DNA from: DATAQC01 sp046263055
Lineage (GTDB): Bacteria; Actinomycetota; Acidimicrobiia; Acidimicrobiales; AC-14
DNA length: 16,051 nt
NCBI GenBank assembly: GCA_046263055.1
Contig: JBHELO010000035.1
Span: 1-16,051 of the forward strand
Direction of reading: 5' to 3'
This document shows, in pieces, positions 7,323 through 14,061 of the stretch; the stretch's first letter is position 1, and each line of letters opens with the position of its first letter. The notes below the pieces were generated by a model. It was given only the letters and a program-made list of their open reading frames with translations. It had not been told where the DNA came from and did not search any database. Position numbers and translations under genes: made by a program.

Positions 7323-8741
7323 ATGCCACCATGCGGCATCGGCATCCCGACCGCACCGGCGGCCCTCGGCCCCCACCCCGGCACCGGCGGGGACTTTCGT
7401 CGGGGAGGCCCGGCGGCATGGGGACCCCTCGCCCTGGTGGCGACGGTGATCGCCACCGCGGCGGCGGTGCCCCTGGGGTCCCAGGCACGCGCCGGGGCCC
7501 GCCTCGCCCTGCTGGTGGTGGCGGCCGCCTCGTTCGCCGGGGTCCTGGCCGCCGAGGCCCGCCGGCCGTTCCTCACCCGGCGGGCGGTCCTCGCCGGCGT
7601 CCTCGTCACCCTGGCCGTGGCCGTGGCCGTCCCGCCCCAGGGCTCGGGCGACCTGTGGAGCTACGCCGCCTACGGCCGGATCGTGGCCCACTACCGCCGG
7701 AGCCCCTACCGCACTGTCCCCGACCAAGTGGGCCCCGACCCCATCACCGCCCGGGTGCCTACGGCCTGGCGGGGAACGCCATCGGTGTACGGCCCGGTGT
7801 TCGTGGCCGTCGCCGCCACCGGCTCCCAGGTGGCCGGCGCCTCGCCCCTGGGCAACCGGCTGTACTTCCAGGGCCTGGCTGCGGTGGCGGTGCTGGTCGG
7901 CCTGGCCCTGCTGGCCGCCGGAGGGTGGGGGCCGGCGGCGCTTGCCTTCCTGGGGCTCAACCCGGTGGTCGCCATGGTGGTGGTGAACGGCGGCCACAAC
8001 GACGCCCTCGTCGGCCTGGGGGTGCTGGCCGGCGTGCTGGTGGCCGTCCGGCGCCGACCTGTCCTGGCCGGTGGGGTGCTGGGGCTGACCGCCCTGGTCA
8101 AGGTGGTGGCCGTCCTTCCGGTCGCCGCCCTGGTGGTCTGGGCCTGGCGGCGGGGCCACGCCCGGCCGTGGCGGGCGGCGGTGGCCGCCGGGGCCACCGT
8201 CGCCATCGGCTACGCGGTGGCCGGCGGCCGGGTGGCGGTGGCGCCGGTGGTGGCCATGGGCGGGGCCCTCAGCCGGGCGTCGGTGTGGAGCCTCCTCGCC
8301 CACCTGGATCCCGCCCTGTCGGCGCCGGTGGTCGCCGCCCTGATCGTGGCCGTCGTCGTCGCCGCACTCCTGGCCCGGGCTTCCGGCGCGCCGCTCCCCC
8401 TGGTCGGCGGTGGGGTGCTGGTGGTGTACCTCCTGGCCGCGCCGTACGTGCTGCCCTGGTACCCGGCGTGGGCCCTGCCGGTGCTGGCGCCCGGCTGGCG
8501 CTCACGGCCCTCGGTCCTCGCCGCCGCCGCCTCCCTGGGGCTGGCCGTGTCCTACGTCGGCGCGCCCCGTCTCCGTTCGGCCGACCTCCGCCTCCTCGTC
8601 CATCCGATCTACGCCTGGGCCATGCCCCTGGCACTGGTGGCCGGGCTGGGCTGGCTGGTGGCGGGCGCCGTCCGGGGTCCGGCGTGGGAGCTCGAGGGAA
8701 CGGACGGGACGGGATCGGCTCAGGCGGTGGGAGCGGCGTAG
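7323..8741 (+). CDS. GT-C polyprenol-phosphate-mannose-type mannosyltransferase (MptA/MptB-like)
   Basis: The product is 472 aa and strongly hydrophobic, with about a dozen predicted membrane helices. After the second helix comes GSGDLWSYAAYGRIVAH (Asp110), the first-loop acidic motif that binds metal/lipid-phosphate sugar in GT-C enzymes. Further family marks are VYGPVF, LNPVV, NGGHNDALVGLG (222-233) and YVLPWYPAWALPVL (375-388). Such enzymes sit in the plasma membrane and transfer mannose or related sugars from a polyprenyl-phosphate donor to glycolipid or cell-wall glycan. No clear Shine-Dalgarno precedes ATG 7323, and the first 30 residues are poor in family features, so the true start may be further downstream. 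The 3' end overlaps the decayed minus-strand gene by about 22 nt. Exact acceptor unknown. Confidence 0.82.
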   Translation: MPPCGIGIPTAPAALGPHPGTGGDFRRGGPAAWGPLALVATVIATAAAVPLGSQARAGARLALLVVAAASFAGVLAAEARRPFLTRRAVLAGVLVTLAVAVAVPPQGSGDLWSYAAYGRIVAHYRRSPYRTVPDQVGPDPITARVPTAWRGTPSVYGPVFVAVAATGSQVAGASPLGNRLYFQGLAAVAVLVGLALLAAGGWGPAALAFLGLNPVVAMVVVNGGHNDALVGLGVLAGVLVAVRRRPVLAGGVLGLTALVKVVAVLPVAALVVWAWRRGHARPWRAAVAAGATVAIGYAVAGGRVAVAPVVAMGGALSRASVWSLLAHLDPALSAPVVAALIVAVVVAALLARASGAPLPLVGGGVLVVYLLAAPYVLPWYPAWALPVLAPGWRSRPSVLAAAASLGLAVSYVGAPRLRSADLRLLVHPIYAWAMPLALVAGLGWLVAGAVRGPAWELEGTDGTGSAQAVGAA

Positions 8742-9353
8742 AGGGCGGGCTGGCCCGGGCGGCGGTGGAGGGTGCGCAGGACCCGGGGCCGTCGTCGCGT
8801 TCGAACTCGGCGATCTTGCGGGCACTCCACAGCAGGCCGGCGGCCGCCCCCACGCCCGCCCCCAGCACCGCGGGCGACACGAAGCCGGCTACCGACAGGG
8901 CCAGGGTGAAGGCGCTGGCGGCCACCGGGCCGGCCACGGCGGCCACCGGGGCCCGAGTGGCCACGACCACCGCCTCGGCGGGGAGCCAATCGCGCGAGTT
9001 GGGTCGTCGGCGGGGCCCCCGCTGACGCTGTCGCCCGCGCAAGAGGTCCCTCTGGGGGCGGGGGACGCCGCCACCCGGGCGACGAGATCGGCGCCGGCCG
9101 GTGCCACCGGGCCCACCGCCAACCGGAGGAGGAACGGGACGGCGCCGGAGGCGACGAGGGTCACGACCGCGAACAGCAGTCAGGCCGGGAGCCACCACAC
9201 CGGCGTCCAGCGGAGCCGGGCGTACGCGGGGACGGTGAGTGCCACCCCGCCGGCGACGGTGACCGCCAGGGTGACCAGTTGGTGGGCGGCCCGAGGCACC
9301 AGCCGCGGCGTGCCCCGGGCCGCCCGTCGGAGAGTGAACGGCGCCCGGGCCAA
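8720..9353 (-). pseudogene. Decayed small membrane protein gene (one stop, two frameshifts)
   Basis: Read leftward from a TTG at 9353, one frame gives AAHQLVTLAVTVAGGVALTV and LRWTPVWWLPA, then an in-frame TGA (9182-9180; one change from TGG). It continues LLFAVVTLVASGAVPFLLRL. Near base 9000 the sensible reading shifts frame to DWLPAEAVVVATRAPVAAVA, a hydrophobic stretch and SARKIAEFERDDG. In the CCCCGGG run near 8788-8795 it shifts again to VLRTLHRRPGQPALYAAPTA and stops at 8720. Joined, these give a roughly 210-residue protein with about four membrane helices and a basic C-terminal tail. I do not recognise its family. No plus-strand frame here looks coding. Three lesions argue for a pseudogene, though an assembly error in GC-rich runs is possible. 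Confidence 0.6.
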
Positions 9354-9400
9354 GCCCCGGGCGCCGGGCCGCTCCCGAGCCCGGCGCTACCATCGGAGAG

Positions 9401-10504
9401 GTGGATGCCAGGCGGGAATCCGTGGGGCCGACGCAGTCACCCGGGTCGGCACCGGCCGGGAACCCGACCGAAGCCGTCGGGGGGCATGAAGTCGGCGACC
9501 AGCCCGCCCCGGTGGCCGACGACGCGCTGTCCCGCTCCCTGGCCGCCCTGCTGGCGCTGACCGAGGATGACCCGCGCCCTTCCACCGCCGCGGTGGAGGA
9601 CGACGACTTCTGGGACCTCCAGCCGGCTGACGCCCGGCCGGCTGCTCGCCAGGCGGACGTGCCATCGGCGCCCGGCCCCGAGCCCGCCCTGCCCGACGAG
9701 GCACAGCCCTGGGCACCCGGTCCGGCGGCCGGGACCGTGGACCCGTCCGCCGGACCGGTGGCCGTCCCGCCGGCGACCGACGGCGGGCTCCACGCCCCCG
9801 GTGCCGAGGCGCCGTGGCTGGACGACGACGAGGAGGTCTTCGACCTCGACGCCCCCCGGCGGAACCGGGAGCGGTCCCCGTCCCGCCGGTCCCGGTGGAA
9901 AACCGGCGCGGTAGTGCTGGCGGCGGCGGCCCTGGTGGCCCTGGCCGTCGGGCTCGTCACCTCGTCCGGACAGCCGGCGGGACGGAGCCTGGCCGGCGGC
10001 GCCCGGCCGGCGCCCGCCACCCCGGAGGTGACCGACCTCGGTGCCCCGACCCCACCCACCCTGGCGGCCACCGCCGACCAGGCGGCCACCACCGATGGCG
10101 CCGTCGTCCCGGCGGGGACCGGCTCCGACGGGGCCCCCACCACCGATGCCACCACCGATGCCACCGCCGATGTCACCGCCCTGGCCGCGGCCAGCACTCC
10201 CTCCGGCTCGCCGGCCGGGCCGAGCCAGGGGCAGCCTCCGTCGGCGAGCCCCAGCAGTTCCGGCGGCCCGGTGAGCGCGCCCGGTGCCCCGACCACACCT
10301 GTCACGGCGGCCGCGCCCTCGTCGCCGCCGGAGGCCTCCCCCACACCACCGCCGGTGCGGACGACCGTCCCTGCCACCACCCAGCCGGGGGGGAGCTCGT
10401 CGCCGGGGCCGCCGGGCACCGTCACCCCCGCGGCGAGCCTCTCCAACGTCGTGAGCCGCTGCCTCATGCCGCTGCTGCACATGCAGCCCCTCACCTGCCC
10501 GTAG
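9401..10504 (+). CDS. Single-pass membrane protein with acidic inside and Pro/Thr/Ser-rich outer region, function unknown
   Basis: The product is 367 aa. Residues 1-155 are acidic and Pro/Ala-rich, with a conserved-looking DDALSRSLAALLALTEDD and acidic stretches (VEDDDFWDLQ, WLDDDEEVFDLD). A basic segment (RRNRERSPSRRSRWK) precedes one membrane helix (about 168-187), predicting an N-in/C-out topology. Residues 190-345 are a low-complexity Pro/Thr/Ser/Ala stalk like those that span cell walls. The end is a compact NVVSRCLMPLLHMQPLTCP with two cysteines that could form a disulfide. No catalytic motif is seen. The layout resembles anti-sigma or septal/cell-wall anchor proteins, but nothing confirms that. 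GTG 9401 has GGAG too close (about 2 nt); GTG 9422 is an alternative with a GGGA 4 nt ahead. The gene is divergent from the decayed gene and convergent with the CDF transporter. Confidence 0.68.
   Translation: MDARRESVGPTQSPGSAPAGNPTEAVGGHEVGDQPAPVADDALSRSLAALLALTEDDPRPSTAAVEDDDFWDLQPADARPAARQADVPSAPGPEPALPDEAQPWAPGPAAGTVDPSAGPVAVPPATDGGLHAPGAEAPWLDDDEEVFDLDAPRRNRERSPSRRSRWKTGAVVLAAAALVALAVGLVTSSGQPAGRSLAGGARPAPATPEVTDLGAPTPPTLAATADQAATTDGAVVPAGTGSDGAPTTDATTDATADVTALAAASTPSGSPAGPSQGQPPSASPSSSGGPVSAPGAPTTPVTAAAPSSPPEASPTPPPVRTTVPATTQPGGSSSPGPPGTVTPAASLSNVVSRCLMPLLHMQPLTCP
10139..10174 (+). repeat. 12-bp tandem repeat inside the stalk-encoding region
   Basis: ACCACCGATGCC occurs at 10139-10150 and 10151-10162, followed by the diverged ACCGCCGATGTC at 10163-10174. 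It encodes TTDA-TTDA-TADV in the low-complexity stalk. The unit is a multiple of three, so copy changes by slippage would alter stalk length without breaking the frame. Confidence 0.75.
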
Positions 10505-10544
10505 GACCCACCGCCCCCGCCCGGGAGAGCGCGACTGGTGGGTC
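10505..10544. terminator. Inverted repeat between convergent genes, possible bidirectional terminator
   Basis: GACCCACC (10505-10512) and GGTGGGTC (10537-10544) form a perfect 8-bp stem with a 24-nt GC-rich loop. It lies exactly between the stops of the stalk protein (10504) and the transporter (10543) and overlaps the latter stop. There is no T-tract on either side, which is common for actinobacterial terminators. Confidence 0.45.
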
Positions 10545-11481
10545 AGGCGGGGCTGGAGGACTGACGGCGGCCGGGCAGGCCGGGCTCCAGGTAGATCAGG
10601 CGGGCGGTGGGCACGGCGGCCCGCACCGCCGCCTCGACGTCGTCAATGGCGGCGGCCAGGCCCGTGGTGTCCAGCCCGGGCTCGAACTCGAGCTTGGCCG
10701 CCACCAACAGCTCGTCGGGACCGAGGTGCTCGGTGCGAAGGTGCACCAGCCGCCGGACCGCCGTCGCCCCCTCCATCTCCCGGCGGATGCGCGACGTGAT
10801 CGCGGGCGACGCCGATTCGCCGATGAGCAGGCTTTTCATCTCCACCGCCAGGGTGACGGCGATGACGCCCAGCAGCGCGCCGATGGCAATGCTGCCGACG
10901 GCGTCGAAGCGGGGCTGGCCGGTGACCTCGGCCAGCGCCACGCCGCCCAAGGCGAAGGCCAGGCCCACCAGTGCGCCCGAGTCCTCGAGGAGCACCACCG
11001 GCATCTCCGGCGTCTTGGACCGACGGACGAACGCCCACCAGGACAGGTCGCCCTTGGACTCCCGGCTCTCCCGGACTGCCGTGCGCAGCGAGAAGGTCTC
11101 GAACACCGCGGCCACCACCAGGATGACGACGTCGGCGGCGACCGACTCCAGCCGGTGGGGATGTAGGAGCTTGTCCACGCCCTCGGCCAGGGCGAACAAC
11201 GAGCCCACGCTGAAGATCACCAGGGCCACCACGAACGCCCAGAAGTAGCGCTCCCGCCCGTAGCCGAAAGGGTGCTCGGGGCTGGCGGGGCGGGCGGCCC
11301 GGGACCGGCCCAGCAGCAGCAGGCCCTGGTTGGCGGTGTCGGCCAACGAGTGCACCCCCTCGGCCAGCATGGACGCCGCCCCGGTCAGCACGAACCCGAC
11401 GACCTTGGCCACCGCGATGCCCAGGTTGGCCAGGAAGGCGGCCAGGATGACGGCCCGGCTGCCGTCGTGGTGGTCGGCCAT
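10543..11481 (-). CDS. Cation diffusion facilitator transporter, ZnT9-like branch
   Basis: The product is 312 aa. Six membrane helices are followed by a short cytoplasmic C-terminal domain. Key segments are MLAEGVHSLADTANQ (His44 and Asp48 at the TM2 metal site), HPFGYGRERYFWAF (70-83, the signature loop), RRSKTPEMPVVLLEDSGALV (Glu166/Asp167 in TM5) and FDAVGSIAIGALLG in TM6. The EDSGAL motif in TM5, instead of the HxxxD of classical zinc exporters, is typical of the ZnT9/SLC30A9-like branch. The C-terminal part (GPDELLVAAKLEF, AVPTARLIYLEP) is the dimerising ferredoxin-like domain. It probably exports a divalent metal (zinc, iron, manganese or cobalt) by proton antiport; the ion is not readable from sequence. 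ATG 11481 begins MADHHDGSRAV, as in relatives; the ribosome site is weak. Confidence 0.9.
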   Translation of the reverse strand: MADHHDGSRAVILAAFLANLGIAVAKVVGFVLTGAASMLAEGVHSLADTANQGLLLLGRSRAARPASPEHPFGYGRERYFWAFVVALVIFSVGSLFALAEGVDKLLHPHRLESVAADVVILVVAAVFETFSLRTAVRESRESKGDLSWWAFVRRSKTPEMPVVLLEDSGALVGLAFALGGVALAEVTGQPRFDAVGSIAIGALLGVIAVTLAVEMKSLLIGESASPAITSRIRREMEGATAVRRLVHLRTEHLGPDELLVAAKLEFEPGLDTTGLAAAIDDVEAAVRAAVPTARLIYLEPGLPGRRQSSSPA

Positions 11482-11563
11482 GGTCCGAGTCCACCACAGC
11501 GGGGGTCCTGCACATGCACGCCGACTCCTACCGCCACCCCCGGGCGGTGCCCGAGGTGATCGA

Positions 11564-11778
11564 ACCATCTTCATCGCCATCAACGGCTACAGCACGGTCA
11601 CGATCAAGGGCGGCAACGTCAAGTTCGCCCAGTACTACGTGGCGGCCATCGTCGGGTTCGGGGGATCATCTCCGCTGTTACACCAACCTCGCCTTCTCGC
11701 TGTGCATCCGGCGGGAGAACGGGCTGCTGAAGCGCATGCGGGGCACAACCCTGTCGCCCTCGCTCTACGGCCACGCGC
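11564..11778 (+). pseudogene. Frameshifted fragment of an ABC-2 type (DrrB-like) permease
   Basis: Frame one reads IFIAINGYSTVTIKGG and VKFAQYYVAAIVGFG. A few bases on (11665-11680) the third frame supplies IISA, then another frame gives CYTNLAFSLCIRRENGLLKR, MRGTTLSPSLYGHA. Together this matches the central region of ABC-2 permeases, where helix 2/3 is followed by the conserved TNLAxxLxxRREtGxLKRlRGTPLP block. The start (about 60 residues) and the whole C-terminal half are missing, and two closely spaced frameshifts are needed. No partner ATPase lies nearby, since the ABC ATPase at the window start is of a different class. The rest of the 11482-11819 gap holds nothing else I can support. Confidence 0.68.
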
Positions 11779-11819
11779 AATGCACCCACCCAGGCGCCCT
11801 CCGGGAGTAGCGTCGCCAC

Positions 11820-12494
11820 GTGGACCTCGGCGTGGAGGTGGTCCCGCCGGCGCTGGCCGTGGAGCCCGGCACCGTCGGTTGCATGGAGGTGCGCGTCCAC
11901 AACCCGGGGGCGGACGTGTGCGACGCGGCGGTGGTGGTGGCCGGCGAGGTCGCCCGATGGAGCTGGGTGCACCCCGCCACCTGCTCGCTGGCGGCCGGGG
12001 CCGACGCCACCGTGGCTGTCTTCTTCAAGCCCCCGTGCGGGCCGGCACCGCGGGCCGGGTGCTTCGGTTTCGAGGTCCGGGTGACGCCCGCCGGCGCCAC
12101 GACGGCCGCCGCCCCCACCGGGTGCGGGAGGGGCACGGTGGAGGTCCGGCCGTACCTGGACGTGGTGGCCTCCATCGACCCGCCGGCCTGGTGGGACCGC
12201 CGGGCGGCCGCCTTCACCCTGCGGCTCGAGAACCGGGGCAACGTGGCGACCTCGGCCGCCCTGGCGGGCAGCGACCTGCTGGGTGAGCTGGCGGTGGCGG
12301 TGGAGCCGTCCCGGCTAGCCGTGGACCCCGGCGAGACCTCCACCGCCGCGGTGCGGGTGGAGGCGCGCAAGGCCCTGGGTGGCAAGGGCGAGCGGCGCCT
12401 GCCGTTCGTGGTGACCGCCGAGTGCGAAGGGTGCTCGGCGCTGCGGGCAGACGGGTCGTTCTACCAACTCGGGCGACGTGCCCCTGCCCACTGA
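11820..12494 (+). CDS. COG1470-like Ig-fold protein, unusually cysteine-rich
   Basis: The product is 224 aa with no signal peptide or membrane helix, so it is probably cytoplasmic. Two Ig-like beta-sandwich repeats are visible. The first (1-110) has LAVEPGTVGCMEVRVHNPG, ARWSWVHPATCSLAAGADAT and GFEVRVTPAG. The second (112-217) has the matching FTLRLENRGNVATSAALAGS, LAVDPGETSTAAVRVEARK and RLPFVVTAE. The pattern matches the actinobacterial COG1470/NPCBM-associated Ig-like family of unknown role. Eight cysteines (21, 34, 55, 73, 81, 102, 202, 205) are present, all TGC; relatives as I recall them have few, often Arg at several of these positions. The GTG at 11820 is the only sensible start, and no clear Shine-Dalgarno is present. 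The gene converges with msrA. Confidence 0.72.
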   Translation: MDLGVEVVPPALAVEPGTVGCMEVRVHNPGADVCDAAVVVAGEVARWSWVHPATCSLAAGADATVAVFFKPPCGPAPRAGCFGFEVRVTPAGATTAAAPTGCGRGTVEVRPYLDVVASIDPPAWWDRRAAAFTLRLENRGNVATSAALAGSDLLGELAVAVEPSRLAVDPGETSTAAVRVEARKALGGKGERRLPFVVTAECEGCSALRADGSFYQLGRRAPAH

Positions 12495-12578
12495 ACGCCA
12501 CCGTGGCGGTGCGGAAGGGACGGTGCTCGGCGGCCTCGAACCGATCCGCTCCAAACCGCCCCGCCTGGAACTGCCCCT

Positions 12579-13232
12579 TCAGTCGGCGGTGGCCAGCCCC
12601 ACCGGGCACGACACGCCGGTGCCGCCCAGGCCGCAGTAGCCGTTGGGGTTCCGGGCCAGGTACTGCTGGTGGTAGGCCTCGGCGTAGTAGAACGGGCCGG
12701 CCTCGGCCACCTCGGTGGTGACGGCCCCGAACCCGGCGGCCGCCAGGCGCTCGGCGAAGGCGTCCCGGGAGCGCTCGGCGGCGGCCCGCTGGGCGTCGCC
12801 CGACCAGTAGACGGCCGAGCGGTACTGGGTGCCGACGTCGTTGCCCTGGCGCATGCCCGAGGTGGGGTCGTGGCCCTCCCAGAACACCTTGAGCAGGGCG
12901 TCGTAGCCGACGGCGGAGGGGTCGAAGGCCACCAGCACCACCTCGGCGTGGCCGGTGCGCCCGCTGCACACCTCCTCGTAGGTGGGGTTCGGCGTGAAGC
13001 CTCCGGCGTAGCCCACGGCCGTGGAGTACACGCCGTCGAGCGGCCAGAACAGCCGCTCCGCCCCCCAGAAGCAGCCCATGGCGAACTGGGCGGTCTGGAT
13101 GCCCTCGGGGAACGGAGGTCGAAGCGGGTGGCCGTTCACCAGGTGGGCGTCGGGCACGACCATCGCCTCCGCCCGGCCCGCCAGCGCGTCGTCGGCCGTG
13201 GGCATGCGGGTCTTGCGACTGGGGAAGAGCAT
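12579..13232 (-). CDS. msrA: Peptide-methionine (S)-S-oxide reductase
   Basis: The product is 217 aa. The catalytic signature AMGCFWGAERLFW holds the nucleophile Cys54. Further family marks are VGYAGGFTPNPTYEEVCSG, TGHAEVVLVAFDP, FWEGHDPTSGMRQGNDVGTQ and YRSAVYW, and the C-terminal GYCGLGGTGVSCP supplies likely resolving cysteines (200, 209). MsrA reduces methionine-S-sulfoxide in oxidised proteins, recycled by thioredoxin. The leader MLFPSRKTRMPTADDAL is typical of actinobacterial MsrA, which supports ATG 13232; GGAGG lies only 2 nt before it. The gene is last in a leftward cluster, 50 nt after the L,D-transpeptidase stop, with a small GC hairpin between, so it may be partly uncoupled from the upstream genes. 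Confidence 0.95.
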   Translation of the reverse strand: MLFPSRKTRMPTADDALAGRAEAMVVPDAHLVNGHPLRPPFPEGIQTAQFAMGCFWGAERLFWPLDGVYSTAVGYAGGFTPNPTYEEVCSGRTGHAEVVLVAFDPSAVGYDALLKVFWEGHDPTSGMRQGNDVGTQYRSAVYWSGDAQRAAAERSRDAFAERLAAAGFGAVTTEVAEAGPFYYAEAYHQQYLARNPNGYCGLGGTGVSCPVGLATAD

Positions 13233-13265
13233 GCCCTCCAGGGTAGGTGTGAGCCCGCTCCTGTG

Positions 13266-13279
13266 GGGGCCGGCGCCCC
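13266..13279 (-). terminator. Small GC hairpin between L,D-transpeptidase and msrA
   Basis: GGGGC (13266-13270) pairs with GCCCC (13275-13279) over a 4-nt loop, directly after the minus-strand stop at 13283. The 5-bp stem has no T-tract. It could attenuate read-through into msrA or be chance. Confidence 0.25.
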
Positions 13280-13282
13280 GGC

Positions 13283-14050
13283 TCAGGAGACGACGCTGAT
13301 CGGGGTGCCCGGCGGGACCGAGGTGGCCAGGGCGGTGATGACGTCGTTGGCGACGCGGATGCACCCGTGGCTGGCGTCGGTGCCCAGCAGCCCGGGCTGG
13401 TTGGTGCCGTGCAGGCCGACCTGGCCGGGGCCGCCGGCGAAGCTGGTGTACACGTCGGAGAAGGCCGACAGGCCGAACGCCCACGGGCCGTAGGCGCCCC
13501 GGGGGTTGCCGGTGTCCAGGACCTCGGTGAGGTAGAAGTCGCCGGTGGGCGTGGGGGCGGCGGTGGTGCCCACCGCTACCGTCTCCTGGCGCACCACGTC
13601 CGCCCCCTTCCAGACCGTGAGCCGGTGGGCACCGAGCTCCACCTGCATCCGCCAGTCGTCGGTGGACAGGGTGACGTCGGATGCCCGCACCCAGCCGGTG
13701 GCCCCGTTGGGGCGCATGGGGAGCATCACCTCCAGCCAGTCGGGCTGCTGCGACGTCACCAGGAAGACCAGGGGGACACCGAGCTCGTTGGGGTTGGCCA
13801 GGGTGGCCTCGGGCCCGCCGGCACCGAGGGAGGGATAGACGGCCACCTTGGCCACGTCGGCGGTGGCCACGACGGCGGGCGGCGGGGGCGCGGGGACGGT
13901 GGTCACCCTGGTGGCCGGGGCGGTGACGACGGGTGCCGGCGCAGGGGCGGCCCGTGCCACCGGGCGGGGGTCGGCGTGGGCGCACCCGGCCAACGTCACC
14001 GCCACCACGAGGAGGGGCAGCGCCCACCGCGTCGTCCGCCTGGGGCACAT
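13283..14050 (-). CDS. Lipoprotein L,D-transpeptidase (YkuD domain)
   Basis: The product is 255 aa. A signal peptide ends in a lipobox LAGC (Cys23), so the enzyme is exported and lipid-anchored. A Pro/Ala/Thr-rich linker (28-62) follows, then a small SH3-like region (65-130: VAVYPSLGAGGP, WLEVMLPMRPNGATGWVRAS). The YkuD catalytic domain (132-255) has GDFYLTEVL, VGLHGTNQPGLLG (His214) and the active-site SHGCIRV (His228, Cys230, Arg232). These enzymes form 3-3 cross-links in peptidoglycan or attach proteins to it. All catalytic residues are present. The gene starts 11 nt after the DedA-PAP2 stop, so the two are probably co-transcribed; ATG 14050 has only a weak GGCGG ahead. Confidence 0.92.
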   Translation of the reverse strand: MCPRRTTRWALPLLVVAVTLAGCAHADPRPVARAAPAPAPVVTAPATRVTTVPAPPPPAVVATADVAKVAVYPSLGAGGPEATLANPNELGVPLVFLVTSQQPDWLEVMLPMRPNGATGWVRASDVTLSTDDWRMQVELGAHRLTVWKGADVVRQETVAVGTTAAPTPTGDFYLTEVLDTGNPRGAYGPWAFGLSAFSDVYTSFAGGPGQVGLHGTNQPGLLGTDASHGCIRVANDVITALATSVPPGTPISVVS

Positions 14051-14061
14051 CGCCGCCAAGG

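Noticed and set aside
8742..9489. Plus-strand open frames between the mannosyltransferase and the stalk protein
   Set aside because: The translations are compositionally biased and lack any family pattern. The minus strand gives coherent membrane helices, so the decayed-gene interpretation was preferred.
10041..10274. Separate small gene in another plus frame within the stalk region
   Set aside because: It is a Pro/Arg-rich shadow of the Pro/Thr/Ala-coding repeats and has no start site or domain.
12496..12508. Hairpin CGCCA-CCG-TGGCG just after the COG1470-like gene as a terminator
   Set aside because: The stem is only 5 bp with a 3-nt loop and no T-tract. Such hairpins are expected by chance at this GC content.
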